From Diplosphaera chodatii (lineage: Eukaryota; Chlorophyta; Trebouxiophyceae; Prasiolales; Stichococcaceae), in assembly GCA_032358165.1 (NCBI GenBank), contig JAALGY010000038.1, positions 1,798,001 through 1,862,000 on the forward strand: 64,000 bases of DNA, given 5' to 3'. Both the position numbers and the translations under genes were made by a program. Under the pieces are notes generated by a model. That model was not told the origin of the DNA and ran no database searches. It worked only from the letters and a program-made list of their open reading frames with translations. Of this stretch, positions 19,866-30,885 are shown piece by piece (the first letter of the stretch is position 1; each line of letters begins with the position of its first letter).

Positions 19866-21783
19866 ATGCTGCCAGGTTGCAGCACCCAGCATGCTGGCGA
19901 GCTGAGGTGCCATGGCGACGTGCCGTCACTGCAACGATCTGCCTTCAAGGCTGCGGGTCCTCGCACCCATCAGCTTGCAGCCCGCACAAGGCGTGCGCGC
20001 TGTACTGTACGAGCCGCAGCACATGGTTTGGAGGTCTTCTCCCCTTCGAAGGTTGGCATCGCATCATGCACGGCAGCACATACCTGCACCTGCATCCGCA
20101 TCCACACCGATCCAGCTGCACGCAGGTCGCACGTACTGCACATGGCATGACGATCACGCGTTCTTGGTATCCGCAGATCAACCTTTTTCTGCGGGTGGTG
20201 CGGCGCCGGGAGGACGGCTTTCATGACCTGGCGTCTCTGTTTCATGTCATCGACTTGGGGGACAACATGAAGTTTGTAGTGCGGCCCAATGCGCATGAGG
20301 ACAAGCTCAGCTGCAACATGGAGGGCGTCCCCACAGACGCGTCCAATCTCGTGATCAAGGTCGGCGTCATGAGCCAATGCAATTTGGAGTGGACAAGCTC
20401 TCAAGAACTCCATTCTGTCACATGCTCATACTATAGTTTGTCTGCTGCTGCTCAGGCCTTGGAACTCTTCAGGCGAAAGACAGGCAGCGATGTGTTCTTT
20501 GATGTCGACCTGCAGAAGGAAGTACCGCATGGTGAGCCCGTAGGAGAGGTGGAATCTGAACTGCTCCATTGTGGGTGCCAATCTATGCCCACGATGAAGG
20601 GTGCTCCTCAACCCCAGAAAGTGTGTATGTGACAGGTGCTGGCCTTGGCGGCGGCAGTGGCAATGCCGCAACAGCCTTGTGGGCAGCGAACCAGCTTACA
20701 GACCAGCCGGCCAGCAATGGGCAACTCCTGGAGTGGTCCGGCGAGATAGGCTCAGACATTTCAGTATTCTTTTCACAGGGAGCAGCCTACTGTACTGGCA
20801 GGTAGTTGCACAGCAGTAACTGTCACATGCCTTGTGTGCACCTTGTCGTTGGGCTGACGAAGCAGCACGTGGCACTGGTAGGTTCATCACACAGCAAGGA
20901 CTGAGGAGTGTCTTGTCTGCCGATATCCTGATGCGTTGTCGCTATCTTACGCTGCAGAGGTGAGATCGTGGAGAACACTGATCCTCCGCTGGGACTGGGT
21001 GTGCCACTGCTGCTGGTGAAGCCGCCAGAGGGCCTTGCAACCCCTGCAATCTTCAAGGTGCCCCAGATGTAGTGCTGCGGTGCCAGAGCTCACAAAACCA
21101 GCACACTCTTGTAAGGACATGAGAGGACGGACCTCGACTGTTTGTGAACGCCTCATGGCCGCACTGGCATGTCAATCTTCAGCGCCCTAACAGAGGGCCA
21201 GGGTCTTGGCACAGCAGCAATGCTGCCGCTGCTTCCTTGTGAAATCTTATTGTGCCCTGCCTTGCAGGCCCTCGACCTGGGCCGCCGCAGCGACGCCGAC
21301 CCGCGAGGCCTGCTGCAGCAGCTGGTGGAGCGCGGCATGGTGCAGGAGCTGGCAGTGAACGATTTGGAGCAGCCCGCATTTGACATGTGCGATTGGTGTC
21401 CTGCCACCATGCGTTCTGTGCTCTGCATGAGCAGTGCAGATGACATGTGCAGTACAGTACGAATGCTGCTGCAAGTATGTGCCAAGCATGATGGCAGGCA
21501 TGTTGGACTGTCCTGGTTTCGACATCTGGGGCAGCTGCCGCTGATGGCAGCACACTGCTCATGCAGCATGCCGGAGCTAGGACAGCTGAAGCAGCGGCTG
21601 CTGGCAGACAGTAGCGGCCGCTTCTCGGCGGTGTTCATGACCGGCAGCGGCAGCACCATCGTGTGCGTCGGCTCTTCGGAGCCGCCCGCATTCCTGCAGG
21701 AGCCCGAGTACAGCCAGCTGTTTGTGCGGCCGGCGCGATTGATATGTCGCACTGGGGAAGGCTGGTATGAGCCAGCAGCTTGA
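19866..21783 (+). CDS. ISPE: 4-diphosphocytidyl-2-C-methyl-D-erythritol kinase (MEP pathway)
   Basis: GHMP-family kinase that phosphorylates CDP-methylerythritol in the plastid MEP route to IPP and DMAPP. Exons 19866-20051, 20177-20359, 20456-20531, 20636-20801, 20958-21057, 21268-21386, 21567-21783 give 348 residues in closed phase. The first 55 residues are rich in Ala/Arg/Ser/His and look like a chloroplast transit peptide. The core starts VFSPSK then INLFLRVVRRREDGFHDLAS. The ATP-binding motif is VPHGAGLGGGSGNAATALWA. SGEIGSDISVFFSQGAAYCT, AVNDLEQPAF and VFMTGSGSTIVC are further signature blocks close to plant CMK. Divergent to the phosphatase-like gene, and 11 kb from FPPS, a consumer of its pathway's product. 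Confidence 0.95.
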
Positions 21784-22566
21784 GGGCTCGACTCACGTCA
21801 GCATGTCGGACATTCGGCTGCCTCAGCACCGGCACGAGATGCGATCCTGCGATATGCAGCCCTGCACTTGGGGCCATTGAAAGGCAGGTGGCGGCTTTCG
21901 GAAAGTATCTGGATCCTTTTGCAAAATATCCCTTTCGAACACCGGACGGCAGGCATCGGCTTCCCAAATTCTGCATGCGCATATCGCATCTAGCAGGCCG
22001 CCCGCGCCAATTTATCTGTGAGCGTGTGACCGGGATATCGAGAGAGGACAGCACACGGCCAAAGCGGCACTTGGCCGTCATGCAGGGCGCCCTTGGTCGC
22101 CAGCAAACAGCACTGCAGCAGCCATGCAGATCGCCTGCAGCAGGGCGTCTGCATGCTGCACCGCACTCCTCTTCGCAGCATACTGATGCAGTGCGGAAGC
22201 TACAGCAGCAGCTCCGGCAGGTCAGGGGATTTCACCTGTATGTTATGCTAGCTGATCGAGCCGCACCACTTTCTGTTGCTGTCGCGAGTGTGGGTCACAG
22301 CACAGGTGGCTATATGAGAAGGAACCAGCGAGTATGACCAAGGGCATTCTCATATCTTGTAGTTCGCTGGGCTGGCGCACGGAAGGCAGGCGGCTGCACA
22401 GATCAGGCGGGTGCAGCCACTTGCGGGTGGGTTGCTTACAATGTCATGCGCAGATCAGTGTCGAAAGTGACGGCGCATGTTGCTGCAGTCGAACGTCTCG
22501 TGGTTTGCGGTCTGTTCGAAACTCAGTTGTGAATTGTGACTGCCTTTGGGCAGAGTACACAGACAC
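21784..22566. other. Spacer between CMK and PGDH
   Basis: 783 bases holding the CMK 3' end and the PGDH promoter/leader. A frame from ATG 22080 to a donor at 22220 looks like a transit peptide (MQGALGRQQTALQQPCRSPA) but its phase does not fit the first PGDH exon, so it is not used. Confidence 0.4.
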
Positions 22567-25500
22567 ATGCAGACCTTCGGTGTGTGCAAAGCGATCATCC
22601 GTGACTTGCTGTGTGACCAGCAGCACTGCATATCTGCAGCTCAAGCGTCTGCGGACGCTCCGAGCATCCTGGTAGCGGAGCCGCTGGGTGACGCAGGTGT
22701 GGTGAATGCTCTGCATCATGCGGTCATTAGCGGTGGCATCACAGCAATTTTGGTTGAAACATGGCTTTTGTGTCGGAGCTGAACCCACGCTACGGACGCT
22801 GTGCTCGGGCGGACGTGATCTATGCAGCATCAGACATGACAACAGTCAAGCCTACGAAACGCTGTCGCCACTGCAGGCTTGGACCTGCTGCGTGCATTCG
22901 GCAATGTTACGACCAGCGATGGCATGTCACCGGAGGAGCTGCAGTCGTCGATCGGCCAGTATGATGCGCTGATCATCCGCTCAGCATCCAAGGCACGCTG
23001 GTGCAAGTGGCTACGACACGCCCTGCCAGCAGCGCACATGCTCGTCTGCAAGCTGCTGATAGGGCGCATGATCAAACGGCACGGCCTGACCATGTAGGTG
23101 ACGCGGGGCATCTTTGAGGCAGCTGGTGGTCGCCTCAAGGTGGTGGGCCGCGCCGGTGTGGGCGTTGACAATGTTGACCTCACTGCCGCAACAGAGGTGG
23201 GACGGCGCAAGGAGCTGCACCTGCAATCAGGCGGCCTGCTCGCCGTGACGTGCCAGCACCCTCCGACCTTATGAGGCACTGAACGACGTACGTGGTGGCC
23301 CCTGCAGTTCGGCTGCCTGGTGGTGAATGCCCCGACGGCCAACACCATTGCAGCAGCAGAGCACGGCATCGCGCTGCTGTGCGCGCTCACACGGAACGTG
23401 GCCCAGGCAGATGCCTCGGTGAAGCAGGTGAGCTGAAGGCTATATGACGCAGTTTTCAGCATGCTGAAAATTATGACCCTGGCCCTGACCCTGCTGCTGG
23501 GCTGGTGGCTGGGCATGATCGGAAACGAGTTAATACCGTGATGTTTGCAGGGCAAGTGGGAGCGGAAGAAGTATGTGGGCGTGTCGCTAGTCGACAAAAC
23601 CCTGGCCATCATAGGCTTCGGAAAGGTGCCATGCCCTGAAGCGCTCCTGCTGGTTGGCTGTGGAGCGTTCGGACACGAGATTTCATCTTCGTTGACAAGC
23701 AGAGGGCATCATGACACTCCGCATCGGTCGGTGCAGGTGGGCAGCGAGGTGGCACGACGGGCCCGCGGCCTGGGCCTCACTGTCATTGCCTACGACCCGT
23801 ACGCCAGCGAGGAGAAGGCTCGTGCACAGGTGCCTTGGTCACGAATCTGGATCAAATACACCTAGCAATTGAATGATGGGCGTAGTACACATTGCTGCAC
23901 AATGGCAACTTTTGGCGGCAGCTGCCTGGGGCTGGGTCATCAGTACTGAGTGGGATCCTGCTGATGGCGCGCAGGGTGTCACCCTCATGTCCCTGGACGA
24001 CTGCCTCGCAAAGGCGGAGTTCTTCTCCCTGCACATGCCACTCACGCCGCAGACAAAGGTGTAGACGACTGCTGATGATTCTGCTCTGCTGTCATGCGGT
24101 GCTGAATTTTGGCACACACGGTGGATGTTCAAGATACCTTTGCCCAAGCAGGCACTACCATGCTGATTCAAGCTGTTGGTTGTGCAGAATCTGTTTGGTG
24201 ATGAGGTGTTCAGCAAGATCAAGAAGGGTGCGCGGATTGTGAATGTCGCCCGCGGCGGCGTCATTGACGACGCAGCCCTGGCGCGCGCCCTGGATGCTGG
24301 CCAAGTCGCTGCGGTGCGCTCAGCCACTGCTGTGATCCACACCTGCAACAGCACGCCATGCAGGCGTCTGCGCTCGGCAGCTGTGCAGTGCAAGAGCTCG
24401 CCGGGGTGGTGTGGCTGCGGAGCACGGCCCATGGGCCAGCCGCAGCTGAAGGGAGGGGATCAGGCCATGGGGGTCGTGCCTTGTAGGCAGAGTCATGGTT
24501 GTGAGGCACAGGCAGATGTCCTGTGGTGCTGCAGGCGGCGCTGGATGTGTTTGCGGTGGAGCCGCCGCCAGAGGGGCACCCCCTGACTGGCCGCCCCGAC
24601 GTGATCTGCACGCCCCACCTGGGCGCCTCCACCGCGGAGGCCCAGGAGGACGTGTCGGTGGAGGTCGCCGAGGTGGTGGTGTCCGCGCTGAAGGTGTGTG
24701 CGTGCGAGTGCCCGTGCATCTGTCACATGTCATTTCCCACAATCACCATCCTCATTCAAGTGGTTCAGTACCCGTCGCTGGCAGCAGACGGCTGGCCATA
24801 GAGCGCACGGGAAGGAACTGGCCGTGCTGTCACACGCCGACCATCAAACCTGCAGGGCGAGATGGCGGCGACGGCGGTGAATGCGCCGATGATGCCGCCC
24901 GAGGTGCTGGCGGAGCTGCAGCCGTACGTGGCGCTGGCGGCCGGCCTGGGCCGCACCGCGGTGCAGCTGGTGGCGGAGACCGGCTTCACGGACGTGTCCA
25001 TCACGTATGACTCGCCGCGCGGCGACGACCTCGACACGCGGCTGCTGCGGGCCATGGTCATCAAGGTGCAACAGCTCTCACACGAGCATACGCTGGTGGC
25101 ATAGTCGCTCGGCAGTCCATTCTACTGCCACGTTGCAACGACCTCAACGTCATGCTGCTGCCTCTGCCGTGCGCCATGGTCTGTGCATGAATCTCCAAAA
25201 CTTGCTGCTTGTCGCAGCGTCCAGCTGCGCGTTGTAAAGCAGTTTGCTATTGCTAGTTTGCCGGCTGCGCTGTCCATGTACCACATGTGCGAGACCACCG
25301 GCCACTTCCCTTGGTGCAGGGCATCCTGGAGCAGGTGACGACAGCGACAGTGAACCTGGTGAACGCAGACCTGCTGGCAAAGAACCGCGGCCTGACCATC
25401 ACCGAGACCACGCGGCCGTCCTCTGGCAAGTGGGTGCCCCTGCGCCCTCTGCCCTTGTGTTTTGACTGCGTGCTCAGGCTGGGGTACTGCACATACACCG

Positions 25501-26356
25501 CAGGCGTCTCCTGCTGTGGCCGGTGAGCAACTGCCAACAGCAGGAACACGTACCGGAGGGTGCTGACGACACGTTTCCCCCTAACCTCAGGGATGTGCTG
25601 ACGTCACTAACCGTGAAGCTGGGCGCGCCCAAGGCGCGCTTCTCCGCCGCCGTGGAGCAGCGCAGCGGCAAGATCCGCGTTGCCGGCATTGTGCGCGATG
25701 ACCGCCCCTTCCTCTCCGAGATCGGCGACTTTGACGTGGACGTTACCCTGGAGGTGGGCTTTGCGGCTGCTGTGCCCAATACTGCGGGGCTATACTTTGC
25801 GCTGATGATGATCATGACATGTATGTGAGACCTAAGAACTGGGTGCTGCAGCCGCACCTCTTTATGCGAGCTTGGTGTTGCTGCTTTAGACCCCTCGCCC
25901 GGTCATCGTACAACTAACCATACAAGCCCTCCGCAGGGCTACGTGCTGCTGGTTCGGCAGCAGGACAAGCCGGGCATCATCGCTGCGGTCTCCGCCATCC
26001 TGGGCCGTGAGAGCGTCAACATCAGCTTCATGACGGTGTGCAAATATAGGCTGATGTGAACTGATGAGAGAGCCGGTTCTCAGCATTGGCAAGGGGCAAC
26101 TGAAGTCATGTTTCTGCTGCGCATGAAGCTGTCCAACTGTCATGTACCTGCTGCTGTTGCAGAAGACCATCAGACACATCGCCAAATGTTTTCCTTGCAG
26201 GTGTGCCGGACAGTGCGGGGTGAGGAGGCTATCATGGCCATTGGCGTGGACTCGCGGCCAAAGTCAGCCATCAAAGACGAGATCGCCAGCATTGACGGCG
26301 TCATCGAGAGCCAGCTGTTCTCAGAGGCACCACTCTCGGCTGCGCCGACACACTAG
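22567..26356 (+). CDS. PGDH: D-3-phosphoglycerate dehydrogenase with C-terminal ACT domain
   Basis: First enzyme of the phosphorylated serine pathway, oxidising 3-phosphoglycerate with NAD+, normally in plastids of plants and algae. Fourteen exons: 22567-22696, 22877-22992, 23098-23196, 23308-23427, 23551-23625, 23737-23829, 23975-24058, 24188-24313, 24535-24693, 24856-25065, 25320-25429, 25591-25753, 25937-26035, 26201-26356; 579 residues, closed phase. Order: substrate-binding lobe ([12 protein letters not shown] onward), NAD loop [13 protein letters not shown], catalytic Arg in [13 protein letters not shown], Glu in DVFAVEPPP and His in TPHLGAST, then the intervening domain and a regulatory ACT domain ([20 protein letters not shown]). 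The long form with ACT suggests serine feedback. The intron after 22992 needs a GC donor. The start is the least certain part: ATG 22567 gives a short presequence. Confidence 0.93.
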
Positions 26357-27041
26357 AGCGGCGGGTTTGCTGCAGGGCTTTAGTGGGAGTTGCCGCTTCT
26401 CATCCCCGATGCAGGCGGCGACAGACTCTCCAGCGGCACTGCAGCACCAAATATGCAGCAGGACTGCATGCGTCTCGTTGCATTGCCGGCATGACAGCTT
26501 AGGAACAATGCCAACAAGTTGAGAGCAGGCACACATCGTGCACGGCGCTGGGCAAGTGGTGCGTCTGCTCATGCTCACCGGCCACATCGCCCAGCACATG
26601 CTGGGTCTCTGAGCGATGTGCCGATGTCGTCTGCAGGGGTGCAATTTGAGTCGCAGCGTTCAGACCTCACATTCAGGGTTAGGTGTCCCACGCAGACACG
26701 CTTTTGCACACAAGACTCAGGGCGGCATTGCGCCATGGTAGGATCAGGTTTCAGAGCAGGTGGATGACACTGTGACACAACACATTGGTTGCCTCACCCT
26801 TGCAGTAAACCGTGTGATGTGAAGTGCGTGAAGTGCCAAGGACTAACAAACTTGTCCTCGCCTTTGCCACAGCATGATTGCATCAGATCTCGGCATTTCC
26901 AAGACATGCCATCCTCTGCTTGCAGTCACAGAGTCACCTCCCTTGTGGTGTGGCTTGACATTGTCTATCACTTGAGGCGCAGGACCTATTACAATGTAGC
27001 TTGTCCATGCCCGGCATTGCCCAGACAGCTTGGTCTACACC
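26357..27041. other. Spacer between PGDH and the GH28 gene
   Basis: 685 bases with no supportable gene; presumably the PGDH 3' UTR and the GH28 promoter. Confidence 0.4.
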
Positions 27042-29686
27042 ATGCTCCGCACAACATGCATTGCGGTATACGCTCTTCTGTTGTTGATGTGCACATGTGC
27101 AGACGACACTATTGACTGCAGCATCAAGAGCATCAGTCTGCAGACAACTCCCGCTCAGATAGCGATTACGATCAACGATGCGATTGTGCGGTGCCCAGCA
27201 AATGCGACGCACCGCGGCATAGTGAGGTTGCCACCTGGCAAGTATTGCACAGGCAGCCTGATTGTTCGGAGCAACATCGAGCTGCACATCTCCGCGGGCA
27301 CCCATCTAAAGGCGTCGCTCGAGGCAAGCTGCTGCCTTGCTCAACCGACATGCAGTCGACAACCAAGCGCATGCCGCAATGCATGGTGCGGCCAACCTTC
27401 TGGCAACTGGATGTGCATGCAGAGGGCCAAATATGGTTGGGGCCACGACGGCATGGCGCTGGTACGGCTGCAGAACTGCACCCGATGCAGCCTCGCAGGC
27501 GCCGGGACACTTGATGGCCGGGGCCGTGACTGGGTGGCGGTGAGGTTGCCGACACGCAAGATTACCAGGTACCAGGATGGTGGCACTCTCATGTGCGTCA
27601 CAATCGTGCGGGGTTGCCATCCTGCCGCCATCATGTTGATCGGCAGCTGGCTGCTTGGGCGAAGGAACTGGCGGGACCCGCAGTCTTGCCCTGTGCCCTC
27701 CGAGTGCCGGCCCAACCTGGTCAAGGTCGTCGACACGCAGAATGTGAGGAGCCTACTTCCTTGACATAACGACTCTTGTATGGAGTACGATGCTTGATGA
27801 AAGGATCGGCAAGTGTAGCTACCAGCAACGTCAGCACTTGGCTGCATCTGACGCTTCCTGTGTCCACAGCCGACATTCCGTCAACGGTTGTGCAGGCATC
27901 CATTAGCGGTGTTCACATGGTAGACGCTGCCTACTGGACGGTGCACATCCTCCGAAGCAGTCAGGTGCTGTGAACAGCTGCAGTCGTCACAGGCCAGGCT
28001 AGGTGATGGTGAGCAGTCCACAGCCAATGTGCCGCTTGATCCTTTCTGCACAGGTGGTGGTGCAGGATCTGCACATCGATAACGACCCTCTCATTGCCAA
28101 TACAGACGGTGACAGCAGTCACGTGGCTGGTACAACAGAGCTGGTTTTGCTATGGGGCCGCATGCTGTTCGACACCAACAGCGGTTGGTTGGATGCCGTG
28201 TGCAGGCATTGATGCGGACAGCTCTTCACAAGTGAGCATCCGGAACATCAGCATCCTGACAGGGGACGATGCAATAGTTGTGAAGACGACACAGCCAGGT
28301 AGCCTGTGCTGTCTGCATCAGTGATGTGTCTGGGGCCAAGCTTCGTGTTGTATTGTGGCCTGCACGAGCTTCGCTGCCTGCAGGCGCGCCTCTTACAGGC
28401 CTGTCAGTGACCAACTGCACGCTGCAAACGAAGTCGGCAGCAGTCAAGATAGGGAGCGAGACGCGGAGCAACCTATCCAGCATGCACTTTGAGGACATCC
28501 AGGTGCTATCAGGAGGTTTGTTGCCCCATCGGATGTTACTGGCGATGCACATCGCAACATGCAAAGGCAGTGCCATTGGCCTGCTTGCCTATTGTAGCAC
28601 TGCTCGCGACTGCTGATCGTGTGCAATGCAGATCCTGCCCTCGCATCGTGGCATAGCCTTCCAGCTCCGAGATGAGGTGCTTAGCTGAGTGCACGTGGCA
28701 CCTGCATTCTTTGGACTCTGTCCATGCTCTCATTCTGTTGTGACGGGCTGAATGTTATCGACTGCGCACAGGGGCATGTATCGAATGTGACCTTCCGGGG
28801 CATCTCTATGGTGACACAGTTGTATGATGCAAGCTGGTGGGGCGCAGGCGAGCCCATTGCCATCACTGCGCTGCCGCGTCACCACGGCTCGAAGGTAGGT
28901 GGGCAGTGGGCCTGCAAACTCACAGCGGCTCAGTGCCAGGCGTTCGACAGCCATGAACCAAACCTGCTGTAACAGAAGTTGATTGCTATAGACTCCATCA
29001 TGCATGTCTGCTGCAGCTTGGCAGCATCTCGGATGTGCGGCTGCACGACGTCACTGCTGTGTCAGAGAATGGTATCATCATTGCTGGCAGCCCTGACAGC
29101 CTCATTGATGGCGTCCTGTTTCAGGTGATGCAAGTGATATTCGTCTGTCTTCCCGCATCCGCATGGAAACGCAATATGCTCGATAGCATGTGCAGTACAG
29201 GCACACCCCCGCGTTGTGCTGTCTGCATGTCGGAGTGAAGTGCAGGATGCGTTGCAATGTGCAGGATGTCACCGTGCGGCTGAAATGTTTGACGCTATGG
29301 CCGGGCGGGCTGCAGGACCGGCGTCCTGGGTACCAGGGGGTGGTCGAATCACCAGCATACTTAGTCTTTCAGGAGTTTGCCAATCGGCTCAGCTACACCA
29401 ACGTGCAGGTGTGTGCTGACCAATTGTTTGGCAGTTGTCTACTGGTGCAACTGATTGCCGAACAACCAGCCATCATATGAACATTTCGGTGCTGATGCAG
29501 CTGGCCTGGTCGCGTGCTCGGGCGGAGTGGGAAGGAGTGTTTGGTGGAGAGCCGCACACGGTTGAACGTTTGCACATGACAAATTTCTCTGTTGTGGAAG
29601 ACTCGCCGCAGCAGCGAATTTTCGTCGATCAGCCTCTGCAGCATGAACTGCCTGGCCCCAGTGTGGCTACTCTAGCTACGACCTGA
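27042..29686 (+). CDS. Secreted glycoside hydrolase family 28 (polygalacturonase-like)
   Basis: Predicted extracellular beta-helix glycosidase acting on pectin-type or similar acidic polysaccharides. Exons 27042-27323, 27423-27544, 27647-27743, 27896-27964, 28054-28108, 28206-28298, 28399-28502, 28632-28676, 28772-28894, 29017-29124, 29265-29408, 29501-29686 give 475 residues in closed phase. A classic signal peptide starts the protein (MLRTTCIAVYALLLLMCTCA). Then come LRTSI-type strands, GAGTLDGRGRDW, NTDGIDADSSSQVSI and ILTGDDAIVVKTT, which supply the three catalytic aspartates. The canonical GHG histidine region reads SAAVKIGSET, as in the plant/bacterial GH28 subgroup with SAAIALGSE. WWGAGEPIAITALPR and SENGIIIAGSP are also found in that subgroup. 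The intron after 27323 uses a consensus GC donor (GAG/GCAAGC). The middle exon join at 27544-27647 is less sure. Confidence 0.87.
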
Positions 29687-29874
29687 ACTGCGCAAGGGTC
29701 GCTTCATGTACTGGTGCAAGGCTCCATGGCTGTTTTCGCCTGCAGCCTTGCATCCTCTTCCTCACTGCCCGCCGGCCATCAGGCCAGAACTAGACCGCCG
29801 GCTCTCCACTGCATCATAAGCGCACGCTCCACCTCTGCAGTCAGCCTGGAACCGCAGCGCGCTGCTGCAGCGGC
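29687..29874. other. Tail-to-tail spacer, GH28 / bS16
   Basis: 188 bases between convergent stop codons; both 3' UTRs must fit or overlap here. Confidence 0.4.
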
Positions 29875-30536
29875 TCAATGCTGCTTCGTGAACTTGTCCG
29901 GCTTCTTGGCGCCTCGGGCCTGCGTCTTCAGGGACTGCGGCGGCGGCGGCTTGGGGATCACGCCCGCCTGGCCCAGCAACCGGCCGACCGTCTGTGTGGG
30001 CTGCGCTCCCACCGATAGCCAGTACCTGCGGCCGGCTGACATCTCTCACACGATTGCATTGCATCACAAGGTTCTAATGCATCACAAGGTTCTAAGCGCC
30101 GCTACGGTCAATGTAGATTGGAGATGATGCGCTTGGTGGAAGGAGTCACTTGATGCGGTCGATGTCCAACCCCACGTGCTTGTTGCCGTCCTTCCCTGCA
30201 GCAAATCAATCAAAGGTTGGGCTTCCTGCGCACGAATGACGCTGCACGTGAGTGTCTGAGTAGAGGTAACCAGGGCGCTGTAGAAGCAGACTCTGCTCCG
30301 TGGGGCCGCGCCTGGGAGCGGGTCGTAGTGGCCAACGACCTCGATGTGCCTGCCGTCTCGCGGCGCTCGGGAGTCAGCTACGAAGATGCGGTAGAATGGA
30401 AGGTGCTGCAGCGTAGCGCAAAGGTCAGGAGTTGGTGCATGCTGTGGCACAGTGTAGCGGCATGCGGCATGGGGAGCGGCAATGCATGTGCACCCACCTT
30501 GCGTCCAAATCTGGCCAGACGCAGGCGCACAACCAT
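29875..30536 (-). CDS. RPS16: Organellar 30S ribosomal protein bS16
   Basis: Bacterial-type small-subunit protein serving plastid and/or mitochondrial ribosomes. Exons on the minus strand: 30498-30536, 30312-30405, 30150-30195, 29875-30025; 109 residues in closed phase. It starts [13 protein letters not shown], directly at the position where bacterial bS16 starts. Further blocks are [40 protein letters not shown] and [20 protein letters not shown]. The C-terminus is a short Pro/Lys tail. No N-terminal presequence is visible, as in nuclear RPS16 proteins of land plants that are nevertheless imported. The second intron (from 30311 leftward) requires a GC donor to keep the LPG-KDG join. Divergent to the GIY-YIG-like gene. 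Confidence 0.93.
30061..30096. repeat. 18-bp direct repeat, two copies, in a bS16 intron
   Basis: The unit GCATCACAAGGTTCTAA plus one variable base occurs twice back to back in the last bS16 intron. Probably a simple local duplication. Confidence 0.85.
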
Positions 30537-30885
30537 TCCGGAACGTGTCAGCCGTATAGTTGCATGATCCTCAGCTGCAAAAGTCTGGTGTCACAGCACA
30601 AGTGCTGGGTGCCCAACTGCCCACAGGCGAGCTCCACGGGGAGGTTCCCCTGACGTTCTGCGACAGACTTGTACTTCCCGCAACATGCAGCTCGCGATCG
30701 ACACCTTATCGCTGTGCTAACAGCCGCACTTCCTAAACTGCATCATCAATAAGGAGCACTGCTTCGCAAAGGAGTCGTTTGCAGTTTGCCCGGTCCCAGC
30801 AGGTTGCCGCAATTTAGTGTAACAGTTTCCTGAAAAGCGTTGGCAACTCGGAAATATCTATAGCTCCATTGGCACGGCGATCAGC
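30537..30885. promoter_or_regulatory. Head-to-head promoter region, bS16 / GIY-YIG-like gene
   Basis: 349 bases between divergent start codons, the tightest such pair in the window; both products are organelle-type proteins. No specific element identified. Confidence 0.45.

Noticed and set aside
21153..22081. Long minus-strand open frames opposite the CMK 3' exons
   Set aside because: They overlap strongly conserved CMK exons and show no family similarity.
22080..22220. Transit-peptide-like exon upstream of PGDH
   Set aside because: It ends in phase 0 while the first PGDH exon, if entered at 22640, would need phase 1; ATG 22567 reads straight into PGDH without a splice.
27030..27041. Earlier in-frame start for the GH28 gene
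   Set aside because: The codon at 27030 is TTG; the first ATG (27042) begins a standard signal peptide.
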